Source: Puia sp963703355
Lineage (GTDB): Bacteria > Bacteroidota > Bacteroidia > Chitinophagales > Chitinophagaceae
DNA length: 64,000 nucleotides
Reading direction: 5' to 3'
Assembly: GCA_963703355.1 (NCBI GenBank)
Contig: OY969813.1
Coordinates: 1,302,001 to 1,366,000 of the forward strand
The notes beneath the pieces are model-generated. The model was not told the DNA's origin and searched no databases. It was given only the letters and a program-made list of their open reading frames with translations. Of this stretch, positions 24,990-34,645 are shown in pieces (position 1 is the stretch's first letter; each line of letters opens with the position of its first letter). A program made the translations under genes and the position numbers.

Positions 24990-25805
24990 TCAGTCTTTAC
25001 GGCAGAAAAGATTTACCTGCGTGTTGTTGCTGATAATATTTTCAAAATCTGGTTTTGAAAGTCCCTGTTCATTGATAATCCAGGGAGTGAATCCATAGCT
25101 TTTTATCAGATCGATATATGCCATTGGGTCGTGATTTATTTCTTTCATCATACCCGGAGAAAACTCGGTCATGAGATAATCGGTCAGAGCGAGAGCATGG
25201 GCAGCGCCCAACATAGCGGCATATTCATATCCTTCAATATCTATCTTGATAAGTTTAATTTTTCTATTATCAAAGCCCTGCGTTTTCAAAAATCCGTCAA
25301 GCTGAATAGTTTCTACTTCTGCGGTACCGACAGAATTACGTTGTTTGATAAATGAATGTCTGCCCTGATTGTATTTCTTATACAAATGAAGCGTCATTTT
25401 TCCGGGCTTGTCACTTACTCCCAGATTAAAAACATGAATATTGTTTTTTTTATTCAGTTCAATATTATTTTTCAGGATTGAATAATTGAAACAATCGGGT
25501 TCAAATGCCAGTACCGTCGGTTTATTTCTGGAGGATAGCACCAGAGAATACCAGCCTATATTACCACCAATATCAATTATTAAATCTTCGTCTGATATCC
25601 CAATTTTCTCCAGCAGAAAGCTGGTGATATAATCTTCCGAATATACTCCCTTCTTGTAGTAGATATCTCTTCCTCCTCCGTCCTTAATATGAAACCTGAA
25701 TTTCAAATCATATTTCTCGCTGTAAGCAATCAGCGTTTTCTTATTCGTAAAAACGGAAAAGAATATATGTTTAAGATGGTTGCCAAATAAAGTTGTTTTT
25801 GACAT
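24990..25805 (-). CDS. FkbM family methyltransferase
   Basis: 271-residue cytosolic S-adenosylmethionine methyltransferase. The SAM-binding loop is DIGGNIGWYSL (about residue 77), with acidic EPD in LAFEPDCFNYS and the family mark KLIKIDIEGYEYAAMLGA near residue 195. FkbM proteins O-methylate sugars, polysaccharides or natural products. No glycan or secondary-metabolite genes are adjacent, so the acceptor cannot be named. Confidence 0.9.
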   Translation of the reverse strand: MSKTTLFGNHLKHIFFSVFTNKKTLIAYSEKYDLKFRFHIKDGGGRDIYYKKGVYSEDYITSFLLEKIGISDEDLIIDIGGNIGWYSLVLSSRNKPTVLAFEPDCFNYSILKNNIELNKKNNIHVFNLGVSDKPGKMTLHLYKKYNQGRHSFIKQRNSVGTAEVETIQLDGFLKTQGFDNRKIKLIKIDIEGYEYAAMLGAAHALALTDYLMTEFSPGMMKEINHDPMAYIDLIKSYGFTPWIINEQGLSKPDFENIISNNTQVNLFCRKD

Positions 25806-25882
25806 GGGTTAAATTTAATAGTGCTGCACGGAAGGTAGTCAGGATACCAATAATTGCAAAATGTTAAGATACCCCATTCGAT

Positions 25883-26872
25883 TTATGTATGTTGAAGTTT
25901 ATCAAATAATTCTTTCGGTGTAAGAAGCAGCACTGGTTTTTGATCCGGATTTTTGAAATTGACTTCGATCTGATAAGGCTTTTTCTGCATAACAAATTTG
26001 TCCAGGAAATCCAGTATTACAGGGATATTTTCATACATCGGAAAAACTGCAATTTCATGACCCATGCCCTGCTCACTAAAAAAATAATAAGGATAATTAT
26101 GCTCGCTGAATATTTTTGCCAGCCAGGCAGATCCGAAAAATCCCTTATTCAGGAACCGGACTTTATTGTAGGGTACTATCTTGTCGGCAGTACCATGAAA
26201 CATCAATGTGGGTGCCGGCGGTATTTTGTATTTAATTCCCCAGTCATAACTAAGTATTGCTCCTGAGAAGGCAATGACACCGGTATATTCGAATGACGAC
26301 GGAAGTTTTCTGGAAGAGCTGTCGTCATTTCTCCTTTTGTAATCAGATTCAAGAACAGTAATTGCGCCGGAACTTGAACCGGATAAGATAATTTTTGATG
26401 TGTCAATTCCTATTTCAGCAGCCTTTGTAATCACCCAGTTTGTAGCGTCATATACGTCGTCCACTGCCATGCTGATGGCACTTTTAAGGGGCTTGGTATT
26501 GAATTTTGAAATGTTTTTTGCGCCTTTTAAACCCAATCGGTAAGATATGGAAACGACGATATAATTGTGTTCGACGAGATTATTGAAATATTTATAATAG
26601 ATCGAGTCATCTCTGCGGCCGCCTACAAATGCTCCCCCAAAAACGAATATCACGCAAGGCTTTTTGATTAAAGAATCTCCATCTTTCAACTGGTAAACAT
26701 CCAGTCCAAGTTTATTGGTATCCTTAACAGCGTAGATAAAACTCTGTTTTACAAGTAACGGACTTATTTGCTCCATTTGTGCAATACCATACCTGACAGA
26801 AAGCATGCATATTGTGCAACAGATAGAGATCTTAAAAATTTCAGCTTTGACAGATTGTATTGTGTCCGGCAT
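25883..26872 (-). CDS. Secreted alpha/beta hydrolase (carboxylesterase-like)
   Basis: 329 residues. A hydrophobic stretch at 12-33 (KISICCTICMLSVRYGIAQ) works as a signal peptide. The oxyanion loop is VFGGAFVGG, the nucleophile sits in SGSSSGAITVL, the acid in HGTADKIVPYN and the His in GMGHEIAVFP, completing a Ser-Asp-His triad. Closest general type: BD-FAE/hormone-sensitive lipase-like esterases. Stands alone, 76 bp after the FkbM start, on the same strand. Substrate unknown. Confidence 0.85.
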   Translation of the reverse strand: MPDTIQSVKAEIFKISICCTICMLSVRYGIAQMEQISPLLVKQSFIYAVKDTNKLGLDVYQLKDGDSLIKKPCVIFVFGGAFVGGRRDDSIYYKYFNNLVEHNYIVVSISYRLGLKGAKNISKFNTKPLKSAISMAVDDVYDATNWVITKAAEIGIDTSKIILSGSSSGAITVLESDYKRRNDDSSSRKLPSSFEYTGVIAFSGAILSYDWGIKYKIPPAPTLMFHGTADKIVPYNKVRFLNKGFFGSAWLAKIFSEHNYPYYFFSEQGMGHEIAVFPMYENIPVILDFLDKFVMQKKPYQIEVNFKNPDQKPVLLLTPKELFDKLQHT

Positions 26873-26966
26873 ATCCCCTGTTTATTTAAACGCAAATGTC
26901 CGACTACTTTAACCAGGGGAATATACCTTATGTAGCGATTACTGTAAATATTGTTTCGGGAGTCAA

Positions 26967-27587
26967 TCAATTGACATCAGCCGGAAACAAATTGGGAATT
27001 ATGTAAGTTATTCCGACCTGAAAAACATTATTTTTTATACTGGCGTCGTTGTATGCGTTGCTGTTACTATTCGGAACTTCCGTTAATCCTACATTGTACC
27101 TGATATCCAGTCCGAAGTTCTTAGGCAGGTTCACACCCAAACCGAAAACCCATGACCATCCATGGGTATTGGTCTGATCTTTAATATTCGCATCAGGATA
27201 TCCGGATTCTTTAAGTTGACTGCCTAACAGGAATCCTAATTGAGGCCCTGTTTCCAAATACACATGTCTATTTGAAACGAATTTCAGCATGATCGGAAAA
27301 TTGAGATACTGGGAAGTATACTCACCCGATGTGCCGCCCGCCAGAGTAATATGAGCGCCCTGACCAGAATAGACAGATTCTACTTGTGCGAAAAATCCCA
27401 CTCCCAAAGGTATTGCAACCACTATCCCTCCATTAAAATTGGACAGTGAAGAGTAGGAATACAAATTCGATCCGGTGCTCATATAAAACGTCGACAAATT
27501 ATATCCCGCTTTGGCACCTACCTGAATCTGAGCACGCGAAACCGTAAACATCAAAATGCAGGAAACGAGGACTGAAATTTTTTTCAT
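26967..27587 (-). CDS. Outer-membrane beta-barrel (PorT/OmpA-like) protein
   Basis: 206 residues with signal peptide (MKKISVLVSCILMFTVSRAQ) and eight amphipathic strands, starting QIQVGAKAGYNLSTFY and ending NNVFQVGITYIIPNLF. Typical of the porin-family/outer-membrane beta-barrel group abundant in Bacteroidota. Leftward, no operon partner close enough (122 bp and 94 bp gaps). Function unknown. Confidence 0.85.
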   Translation of the reverse strand: MKKISVLVSCILMFTVSRAQIQVGAKAGYNLSTFYMSTGSNLYSYSSLSNFNGGIVVAIPLGVGFFAQVESVYSGQGAHITLAGGTSGEYTSQYLNFPIMLKFVSNRHVYLETGPQLGFLLGSQLKESGYPDANIKDQTNTHGWSWVFGLGVNLPKNFGLDIRYNVGLTEVPNSNSNAYNDASIKNNVFQVGITYIIPNLFPADVN

Positions 27588-27709
27588 AATGGTATCCGGG
27601 TTGGTTACTTGAGGGGATGAAGATATAAGACTAACAAAAAGGCAATTGTTAATTATTTACAAAAGGTTGCATCCCGTGAAATCCGGCTAAATTACAATGT
27701 TTAATCTTA

Positions 27710-28516
27710 TTAAGTTTTTTTGTAGCCGATACTGAATGCATACCAGTCTTCTTCTGGTTTTGAGGTTGTACTATTATTTGAGTTGTAATTCCTCGCGCCT
27801 CCCATTCCATGCATTCCCCTCATCCCGCCAGCACCGTAGGAATTGTGCGGGTGATATCCATTTCCGGAATTGGCGGCAGCATGGTGTAAATCGTTGACAA
27901 CAATTCCCACGCTCATATTTCGGGGTTTATTTCCTGATTGGAGATCGGAACCAAGTATATATTTGATAGGAATGGACGCTTCATAAACCAGGCTGCTGTC
28001 TTCATTTAATTTAATTGCCAGTTGAATATTATTTTGTTTGTAATGAATATCGACCTGACCATTTTCGAGGTTTAAAAAACCAATCGTATTATAATAATCA
28101 GATTGCGCGATTAATTGCTCTTCACTAGTTTTTGTATCGTTGTATCTTATCGGATTCCCATTTCGGTTATCGGCAGGATCGTCGGGTTTCCTTATCGGAA
28201 AAACAAGACTCATTTTTTTATTTTTTTCACCCTTCGGATCAAAACAAATGCTCATTCCCGCTTTCAGGATTCTTTTTTGAAATAATACATCCTTCGTGTA
28301 TACACAAACATAAATATTCCGGTTATCATTGGTTACCGAATACTGCATGGTATATCCGGGATTGCTAAATCGAAGTGGTAATCCCCAGTCAGATATACTA
28401 CCATCAATAATAACAGGAGCAGTTTGAAAATGTCCCTCAGGTAACAATTTGTTTGAACAGCCAAACTGTATAAAAAAGCCTCCGGTCAAAAGAGAAAGAA
28501 ATAAAATCTTTTTCAT
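27710..28516 (-). CDS. Lipoprotein with CBM9-like domain
   Basis: 268 residues. Lipobox IQFGCSNK gives a lipid-anchored Cys20. The region about 35-110 (VIIDGSISDWGLPLRFSN, then YSVTNDNRNIYVCVYTKD) resembles carbohydrate-binding family 9-like domains, which bind sugars or form part of larger enzymes. The C-terminal tail is glycine/asparagine/histidine-rich (GAGGMRGMHGMGGARNYNSN) and probably flexible. Stands just downstream of the T9SS cargo gene, same strand, 85 bp apart. Confidence 0.75.
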   Translation of the reverse strand: MKKILFLSLLTGGFFIQFGCSNKLLPEGHFQTAPVIIDGSISDWGLPLRFSNPGYTMQYSVTNDNRNIYVCVYTKDVLFQKRILKAGMSICFDPKGEKNKKMSLVFPIRKPDDPADNRNGNPIRYNDTKTSEEQLIAQSDYYNTIGFLNLENGQVDIHYKQNNIQLAIKLNEDSSLVYEASIPIKYILGSDLQSGNKPRNMSVGIVVNDLHHAAANSGNGYHPHNSYGAGGMRGMHGMGGARNYNSNNSTTSKPEEDWYAFSIGYKKT

Positions 28517-28601
28517 GAAAAACCTTTGGCGGGCAAATTAATTCCGTAGCAGGCAACAGAAAAGCCAAAAGACGTTAACTACTGGTTAGAGAAATCTCGC
28601 T

Positions 28602-31037
28602 TTACCTGATGAGTACCATCGTTCCTTTCTTGGTTACAACTGTTCCCTGGTAGTCGGTTCCCTGTACCATCCATACGTAACCGCCAATGGGCTGAGCTAC
28701 CCCGTTAAGTAGTCCATCCCAGCCGTTACCTAGCGTGGTTGTGCTGTAAACAAGTTGTCCTACTCTGTTGTATATCCGAAAATATGAAAGTGTAGCAATT
28801 CCTACGGCGATCGGTCGGAACACCGCATTTACAGCGGTGCCTGGCGTAAATGCATTGGGCACAAAAATATCCGGTTTCGTCTTATACACTTTAACCGTGA
28901 TATATCCAATGCCGGTGCATCCAAATAAAGTTGTCGCTTTCACGGAATATTTAATTATATCGTCATCTGCTGTATAAGTAGCTACCGGATTATAAATAGT
29001 CGGGTCGCTTAGTTCTGTGGCGGGTGTCCATAAAAAACTATCGGGACCTGCGTCACTTGAATAAGCATTGAATTGCATTACCTGTCCAACCACTACCGAA
29101 GTATCCCTTCCGGCATTCACAACCACGGGTGCCAGCACCTTCACATGAAATGTGTCGAGCAAAGGATTAGGACAACCGGCATTTACAATTCGTAAAACGT
29201 AGTCCGCTGAACTATCTGGCGCTACCTGGGTTGAGAAATTCGACGGTGTGCTGCCAATACTGCCTGCACCAACCGAAGCAGGATTCCAGGTATAACTAGT
29301 GCCAATATCAATGTGCACGTTAAGTAATGTTATCGCGCCATAACAGATAGTGGTGTCTGAGGGTGTTATGTCAGCTTGTGGAAATGGGATGGGATTAAAT
29401 GCAATGCTGGCAATGGCACTTGTATCGGGTGGGCAAACGCCATTTTTATCTATCAGGCGAAATTCTGTTGTTGACGTAATATTACTTACCGTGTTTGTTG
29501 GAGTCGAAATCGCAGGAACATAATCATTCCAGTTGGTGCCGTCAGATGAATACTGCCAATTTTGAACATCCCCTGTGTTCCCCGTTAAAAACAGGGTTTC
29601 GCCTACGTTCTGTCCGGCACATAAAACAGCGTCAACCGGACTTATTTGGCCGCCGACAGTTTTTTGATCCACTGCCACCACTGCAACACTACTGGTGTCA
29701 GGTGGACAAACCGCGCCTTTACCAACTACGGCCTTAAACAATGTTCGCTGATTGAGATTTTGGGCTATATATTGAGTTGATATATCGGGTATAATTGACC
29801 AGTTGACGCTGTCGGTTGAGGACAGCCAGTTATTGATGGTACCTGAATAATTGGTGAGGTTTAGGATGGTACTATTTTCTCCGATGCAAACTGTAGATGA
29901 TCCGTCCACATCACCGCCTTTTGGTCCGGGGAGGGTTTTAATTTGTATGGTATCGGATAGATCGGCGCAGCTGTTTTTCTCCCTGACGCTTAACGTACCA
30001 CCGGATGCAATCGGTTTTACCTTAATGATACTACCGGTATCACTCGAGGCAAGTGTCCACGAGCTGGGTACTATCCAATCGTAGGTCGCACCAGCGAGTG
30101 CCGGCACTGAATAAGTTACTATGGTATTGAAACATACCAGGGAGTCTCCGCTGATTTCCAGTCCCGCGCAACTGTTCCTGATGGCAATATATGCATAAGC
30201 GAAATGTCCTCCGGGCACACAGTTATCCGCTTCAAAAGTCAGACTTACGTTTTGACCCCGATAAGGGGAAAGGTCAAAAGTTACTTCCGTCCATTTTTTA
30301 AACCAGACGTCCTGCAGATTTCCTTCACCCGTAGTGGGATCGGGATTAGAGTTCGGCGAACGCGTGTAACTTACTGAAAATCCGTTTGCTTTTGCCTGAG
30401 CGCTGTCGAGTGTGGCACCGCGGCCGGATTCACCAACGTTATTAAAAGTGGGGAGGTAATATCGGGGTGAAGCACAGGTAATTAATCCGGCCGGAGTTTC
30501 AAGTCTTGCAGAAATAACGGGTTGATAGTTGGAAATATGTGTACCATTTTCCAGTACCATAGCATATGCGTATGTCATGGTATAAGGTTCCGTTACGGGA
30601 CCAGGTGGCACTTTAATATTATAGCTTACCCCCCTTACATATCCTCCGCCACTTCCCGCAGAACCGTTTCCTTCCGTAATAGCAGTAGAACCCAACAGAA
30701 TGGAATATTTATAACTGTAACCGTTTATAGTTGGAATCGTTGGAAAAAGTCCAAATGGATCTGTCCTGCTGGTTGTTAGCACCTGAATCCCTCTATATGT
30801 GGGCAGCAAATATTCCTGAATGGATTGTGTACCAATTGTGCCTCTGGGAGGTCCAACGGTGGAATCATAATCCTGGATAAGTGCGCCTGCCCCATATCCG
30901 TTCATATTATTTCCGGTATACGCGAACCAGTGGGTAAGATCTCCGGTAACAAAATTAATATTGACTGGGCAGGTTTGCGACTGCGGGAATGACCTGATAC
31001 AAAAAAACAGCAGCATGACACTCAACCTGCACTTCAT
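28602..31037 (-). CDS. T9SS type B cargo with PKD/Ig-like domains
   Basis: 811 residues. Signal peptide MKCRLSVMLLFFCIRSFPQ. The N-terminal half (to about 300) is an all-beta domain, followed by several PKD/Ig-like repeats (about 300-720), e.g. SLVCFNTIVTYSVPALAGATYDW. The last 85 residues are the gliding-motility/type B sorting domain: PNAFTPG, then YFRIYNRVGQLVYST, NGWDG and IGGYVWMVQGTDYQGT, ending KKGTMVLIR. The protein is therefore exported by the type IX system and held at the surface or released. Adhesin is the best guess; no catalytic domain is visible. Confidence 0.88.
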   Translation of the reverse strand: MKCRLSVMLLFFCIRSFPQSQTCPVNINFVTGDLTHWFAYTGNNMNGYGAGALIQDYDSTVGPPRGTIGTQSIQEYLLPTYRGIQVLTTSRTDPFGLFPTIPTINGYSYKYSILLGSTAITEGNGSAGSGGGYVRGVSYNIKVPPGPVTEPYTMTYAYAMVLENGTHISNYQPVISARLETPAGLITCASPRYYLPTFNNVGESGRGATLDSAQAKANGFSVSYTRSPNSNPDPTTGEGNLQDVWFKKWTEVTFDLSPYRGQNVSLTFEADNCVPGGHFAYAYIAIRNSCAGLEISGDSLVCFNTIVTYSVPALAGATYDWIVPSSWTLASSDTGSIIKVKPIASGGTLSVREKNSCADLSDTIQIKTLPGPKGGDVDGSSTVCIGENSTILNLTNYSGTINNWLSSTDSVNWSIIPDISTQYIAQNLNQRTLFKAVVGKGAVCPPDTSSVAVVAVDQKTVGGQISPVDAVLCAGQNVGETLFLTGNTGDVQNWQYSSDGTNWNDYVPAISTPTNTVSNITSTTEFRLIDKNGVCPPDTSAIASIAFNPIPFPQADITPSDTTICYGAITLLNVHIDIGTSYTWNPASVGAGSIGSTPSNFSTQVAPDSSADYVLRIVNAGCPNPLLDTFHVKVLAPVVVNAGRDTSVVVGQVMQFNAYSSDAGPDSFLWTPATELSDPTIYNPVATYTADDDIIKYSVKATTLFGCTGIGYITVKVYKTKPDIFVPNAFTPGTAVNAVFRPIAVGIATLSYFRIYNRVGQLVYSTTTLGNGWDGLLNGVAQPIGGYVWMVQGTDYQGTVVTKKGTMVLIR

Positions 31038-31293
31038 CAGACGTGATTGTAGTAGTTAGATACAGAAAGGCGTCTTCCAGAGGAACGAATCAAGTTGAGC
31101 TGAACAGGCTAGTATTACGTAATTTACGAAAAAAAGGTTGCGGAGAAGAGCGCTATTAAAAATTGCCTGTAACCACATGAACGACAACGTGGAATTCAAT
31201 GGAGTGGACCTCCAAACCAGTCGATACTTTTGGGAAAAACAAGTACTTCTCCATAAAATAAAACAGCCTCAGATCTCAGGCAAAAAATTCAGG

Positions 31294-31671
31294 TCATCTG
31301 CTCCCCATACCGGCAATCATTAAAGCTGCTCCTGCGAGACCCGTATCCTTGACAAGATTGGTAAGGGCAATACTCACCAATGGTGATCCGTCGGTATGCA
31401 GTAAAGCCGGCAAGTGAATAGTTAGTACTACAACAAGTAAGTAAACCGCTAGAAAAAGGCCCGCAGCCCTGGTTTTTTTTCCTGATAAAAAAGAAATGGA
31501 AGCTGCAATTAATGCCGCACCAGTGAGGTAAACCCAAAAGATGCCACCAGGGATAAAAGAGGGAACTGTTTTTTGAAAACCTGTACCATTTAAGAAATGA
31601 TTGACTCCAAAAAAGCCAATTACTAAGGCATATAATACAATGCCAACTTTGTAGATGGATTGAGTATTCAT
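31294..31671 (-). CDS. DoxX-like small membrane protein
   Basis: 125 residues with four membrane helices (about 8-25, 42-60, 68-88 and 100-120). The pattern FFGVNHFLNGTGFQKTVPSF after helix 1 is that of DoxX/DUF4267-type proteins, small membrane proteins sometimes tied to thiol or redox complexes. It is separated by 37 bp from the oxidoreductase gene on the same strand. The 256-bp gap to its left holds no gene I can support. Confidence 0.8.
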   Translation of the reverse strand: MNTQSIYKVGIVLYALVIGFFGVNHFLNGTGFQKTVPSFIPGGIFWVYLTGAALIAASISFLSGKKTRAAGLFLAVYLLVVVLTIHLPALLHTDGSPLVSIALTNLVKDTGLAGAALMIAGMGSR

Positions 31672-31708
31672 AGCAATCGTTTTTGTTGTACCTAAATATA
31701 ATTAAATC

Positions 31709-33427
31709 TTATTGTATTTTTTCGAGTGCCTGGTGTTTAGTCATCGATTCAGCCGGTGTATTTCGTCTTACCCAGGAATTATTGTAGGGAACAAAACAGC
31801 TGTTTTTATTTAACGATTCGAGTGTTACCGTATTATTCATGTATCCCGCAAGTGATTCAAAAGCACGGGGTTTTTCCTTTTTCAATATCAGGAGACAGGC
31901 ATTGGCACCGGCTTTTGCTGCAATGGGAACACCTCCTCCAAGTTCAGCCCAGTGCCCTCCGAGAATAAGATTTTTTACCGGGGTACGATAGTGAGATATT
32001 TTATTTTTCATATTCTCTCTTCCCGGGCGAGCGCCCATCATGGTTCCATTTTTATTTCCAGTATAACGCCAATGCGTAACCGGAGTAGCTACTTCGTAGA
32101 AAAGAATATGTGCCTTTAATCCCGGTGCAAGTTTTTCCTCCACTCTGGCGATCAATACATCAGCCACTTCTTTTTTTAAAAGCTGGTATGCTTCTCCCCT
32201 CACCCGTTTCCCGAAAATATCCAATTTGGTTTCCCACTCATTTTTATAGTCCATGCTGGCGGGCATATAAAGTGTAAGTGTTCCCTGATTTTCCGGCGCC
32301 AGTGATTTATCCCGTAACGAAGGAGCAATAATGCTGATTTCTGATCGGCGGGGATCTCCTCCGCTTTGTTCGCTGAAAGGCTGGTTCTCATCTACCAAAT
32401 GGATCAACTCTTCATTGAATCCAAGGGATTCCGCTGTACAATCGAGTGCGAGTGAAACGGTAATCGATGAACTATACAAATCAGCAACTTTTAGTTTTTT
32501 CTTCAAACCGGCAGGTATGGCATCTGGTGGTAACATCTTTTCATACAATGTTTCTATATCACAGGCGGCAACAATATATTTACTCTTCAGGGTATACATT
32601 TTACCCCGCTGTTCGAATGAAAGGCCCTTGCATTGGCCGTGCTCTACAATTATCTGTTTCACATCACATTGGAGCCTTACAGGATTTTGATAGTATTCAA
32701 TCACGTATTCGAGCCATTGGGGAATGACCTGACTTCCACCCTTAGGGGGACTTTGAAAATCATGAAAATAAGACCATCCGATGGGAATGAGGCAACCGAG
32801 CATTTCCTGTTCCCCGGAAAAAATATTCTGTAATCGCGGATTCTTTATAAATTTTGTCAAGCCCTTTTTTAAACCATGTTCACCGGTAAAAGATAGATAA
32901 GGAATAAATGGAATGGCAAATTCCAGCAATCGAATTTTATTTTTGAGCCGTTGAAAAAAGGTCATTGTTTCTTCCGAACGGAAAATTCTGTTGTAATTTT
33001 TAAAAGACATTCCTATTTGTCGCGCTTTTTGAAACAGCCTTTCAATTCCGCGCTTTTCCTCAGGAAAATCTTTTATGAGCTGATCCCGCATGTCATCAGG
33101 CTGACTGGTAAGCAGGTAATCGAAGTTCTCTCCCTTATACCGCCGGATTCGTGATTGTTCCATTGCTTTGGGATGGTCACTTCCAATGGCTTTGAACAAT
33201 TTATCAAGTATGCCATCGGGCCCAAACTGGTTTAGCCAGTGAATGGCCGTATCAAAAATGAAATGTTTTCTCCTGAATCCCGCCAGATAACCTCCAACAT
33301 GAGGCTCTTTTTCCAATACACAAACGGAAAGTCCGGCTTTGCTCAACAACGCAGCAGCGGTTAAACCTCCTATTCCGGCACCTATCACGATCACGTCGTA
33401 AAACTCGTTGAATTTATTGTGCGGCAT
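31709..33427 (-). CDS. FAD-dependent oxidoreductase, phytoene desaturase/retinol saturase type
   Basis: 572 residues. A dinucleotide-binding fold opens the protein (VIVIGAGIGGLTAAALLSKA, then VLEKEPHVGGYLAGF), and the C-terminal FAD-binding motif NLILGGHWAELGGGVPIAAK closes it. The group includes carotenoid desaturases, CrtO ketolases and all-trans-retinol saturases, acting on polyene or fatty chains. A divergent acyl carrier protein gene begins 92 bp away, suggesting work on carrier-bound chains, but no ketosynthase is present in the window. The substrate is not predictable. Confidence 0.88.
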   Translation of the reverse strand: MPHNKFNEFYDVIVIGAGIGGLTAAALLSKAGLSVCVLEKEPHVGGYLAGFRRKHFIFDTAIHWLNQFGPDGILDKLFKAIGSDHPKAMEQSRIRRYKGENFDYLLTSQPDDMRDQLIKDFPEEKRGIERLFQKARQIGMSFKNYNRIFRSEETMTFFQRLKNKIRLLEFAIPFIPYLSFTGEHGLKKGLTKFIKNPRLQNIFSGEQEMLGCLIPIGWSYFHDFQSPPKGGSQVIPQWLEYVIEYYQNPVRLQCDVKQIIVEHGQCKGLSFEQRGKMYTLKSKYIVAACDIETLYEKMLPPDAIPAGLKKKLKVADLYSSSITVSLALDCTAESLGFNEELIHLVDENQPFSEQSGGDPRRSEISIIAPSLRDKSLAPENQGTLTLYMPASMDYKNEWETKLDIFGKRVRGEAYQLLKKEVADVLIARVEEKLAPGLKAHILFYEVATPVTHWRYTGNKNGTMMGARPGRENMKNKISHYRTPVKNLILGGHWAELGGGVPIAAKAGANACLLILKKEKPRAFESLAGYMNNTVTLESLNKNSCFVPYNNSWVRRNTPAESMTKHQALEKIQ

Positions 33428-33519
33428 TTCAGTAATTTACCGAATTCCTGCCGGATGAGATAAAAAAAACATTCAAAAGGAAAATGGTAATTTTAACCAA
33501 GAAGAATGTGACCGATCAT

Positions 33520-33774
33520 ATGCAAACAAAAGAAAACGTTATAGAAATTATCAATCATTTCCTTCACGAGGAGTTTGAAGTGGAACTTTCGAAAATAAAA
33601 CCTTCCGCGGATCTGAAATCCACCCTTGAATTGGATAGTCTGGATTATATTGATCTGGTAGTTGTGATGGAGAAAAACCTGCATATCAAAGTGGATCCCG
33701 CCGATCTGATTGACATTCATACTATACAGGATCTATATAATTATGTGATCTCTAAAATGGATATCCGCGCCTGA
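33520..33774 (+). CDS. Acyl carrier protein
   Basis: 84 residues taking the start at 33520 (MQTKENVIEIINHFLHEEFE); an upstream in-frame ATG at 33484 would add 12 residues without family similarity. The phosphopantetheine Ser lies in the motif LELDSLDYIDLVVVME. Only weak similarity to FabF-type AcpP; closer to accessory ACPs of aryl-polyene or secondary lipid clusters. Diverges from the FAD oxidoreductase gene. Its partner synthases would have to be elsewhere in the genome. Confidence 0.85.
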   Translation: MQTKENVIEIINHFLHEEFEVELSKIKPSADLKSTLELDSLDYIDLVVVMEKNLHIKVDPADLIDIHTIQDLYNYVISKMDIRA

Positions 33775-33873
33775 TATGGTCGCAAATAAAGGATTTGTTT
33801 GATCTTCATTCCATTTAATTATCCTGAAAAAAGGATTGATGCTACGTTATAAAGCAGTTTATCAACAAATATT

Positions 33874-34572
33874 GTGAAGAAAAAACTGGTTATACTTACA
33901 GGTGCCGGCATCAGTGCAGAGAGTGGACTGAAGACGTTCAGAGACAGTGACGGTCTCTGGGAGGGATATGATATTCATGAGGTAGCCACTCCGGGAGCCT
34001 GGAGAAAAAATCCGGGACTGGTTCTCGAATTTTACAATATGCGGCGTAAAAATGTTCGGGACGCTATGCCCAATGAAGCGCACTTGGCACTCGCACGAAT
34101 GGAATCCTACTTCGATGTTAACATCATAACTCAGAATATTGATGATCTGCATGAAAGAGCCGGATCTACCAGCGTTTTACATCTGCATGGCGAGATTTTT
34201 AAAATGCGCAGTGAAACCGACGACTCAAAAGTGTACGATATTTTCGATGACATTCAATTGGGAGATCAGGCTCCGGATGGCACACAATTGCGGCCGCACA
34301 TCGTTTGGTTCGAAGAACCCGTTCCTTTAATTGCTGATGCAGGGAAACTTGTAAAAAATGCAGATTTCTTTGTGATCATCGGAACGTCTCTTGCAGTATA
34401 CCCGGCTGCAGGACTCACAGACTTTGCTCCTGTGAATATTCCTAAATTTATCCTCGACAAGAACATTCCCCACAACCGCGGAATTCATAATTTAACAAGC
34501 ATACAGAAGCCGGCAACCGAAGGCATTCGTGATTTGGAAGAACTACTGTTAAAATCTTTCAACCGGGATTAA
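33874..34572 (+). CDS. cobB: Sirtuin-type NAD-dependent protein deacylase
   Basis: 232 residues from a GTG start. Rossmann motif GAGISAESGLKTFRD; NAD/acyl-site QNIDDLHERAG (Q87, N88, D90); catalytic H105 in HLHGEIF. The FYNMRR motif gives Y54 and R57, the pair that lets E. coli CobB take succinyl or malonyl groups, so class III deacylase activity is likely. The protein has no cysteine at all, so the usual four-Cys zinc site is missing; the zinc region is replaced by the short loop MRSETDDSKVYDIFDD. Stands between the ACP and HU genes. Gene symbol assigned on family grounds. Confidence 0.9.
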   Translation: MKKKLVILTGAGISAESGLKTFRDSDGLWEGYDIHEVATPGAWRKNPGLVLEFYNMRRKNVRDAMPNEAHLALARMESYFDVNIITQNIDDLHERAGSTSVLHLHGEIFKMRSETDDSKVYDIFDDIQLGDQAPDGTQLRPHIVWFEEPVPLIADAGKLVKNADFFVIIGTSLAVYPAAGLTDFAPVNIPKFILDKNIPHNRGIHNLTSIQKPATEGIRDLEELLLKSFNRD

Positions 34573-34606
34573 TCCAAAATTCCCAAGGCATCTTAAAGCA
34601 TAGCCT

Positions 34607-34614
34607 TATATTTG
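34607..34614 (+). promoter_or_regulatory. -7 element of the HU gene
   Basis: TATATTTG, an exact TAnnTTTG, 31 bases before the HU start codon, giving a short leader. No good -33 element is seen. Confidence 0.5.
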
Positions 34615-34645
34615 CCTTTTCTCGAAATCAATTAAAACATTTTCC

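Noticed and set aside
31038..31293. Gene in the 256-bp gap between the T9SS cargo and the DoxX-like gene
   Set aside because: The only frame (31138-31323) has no ribosome site or family-like sequence and runs into the DoxX-like gene; only the short palindrome TTACGTAA was noted.
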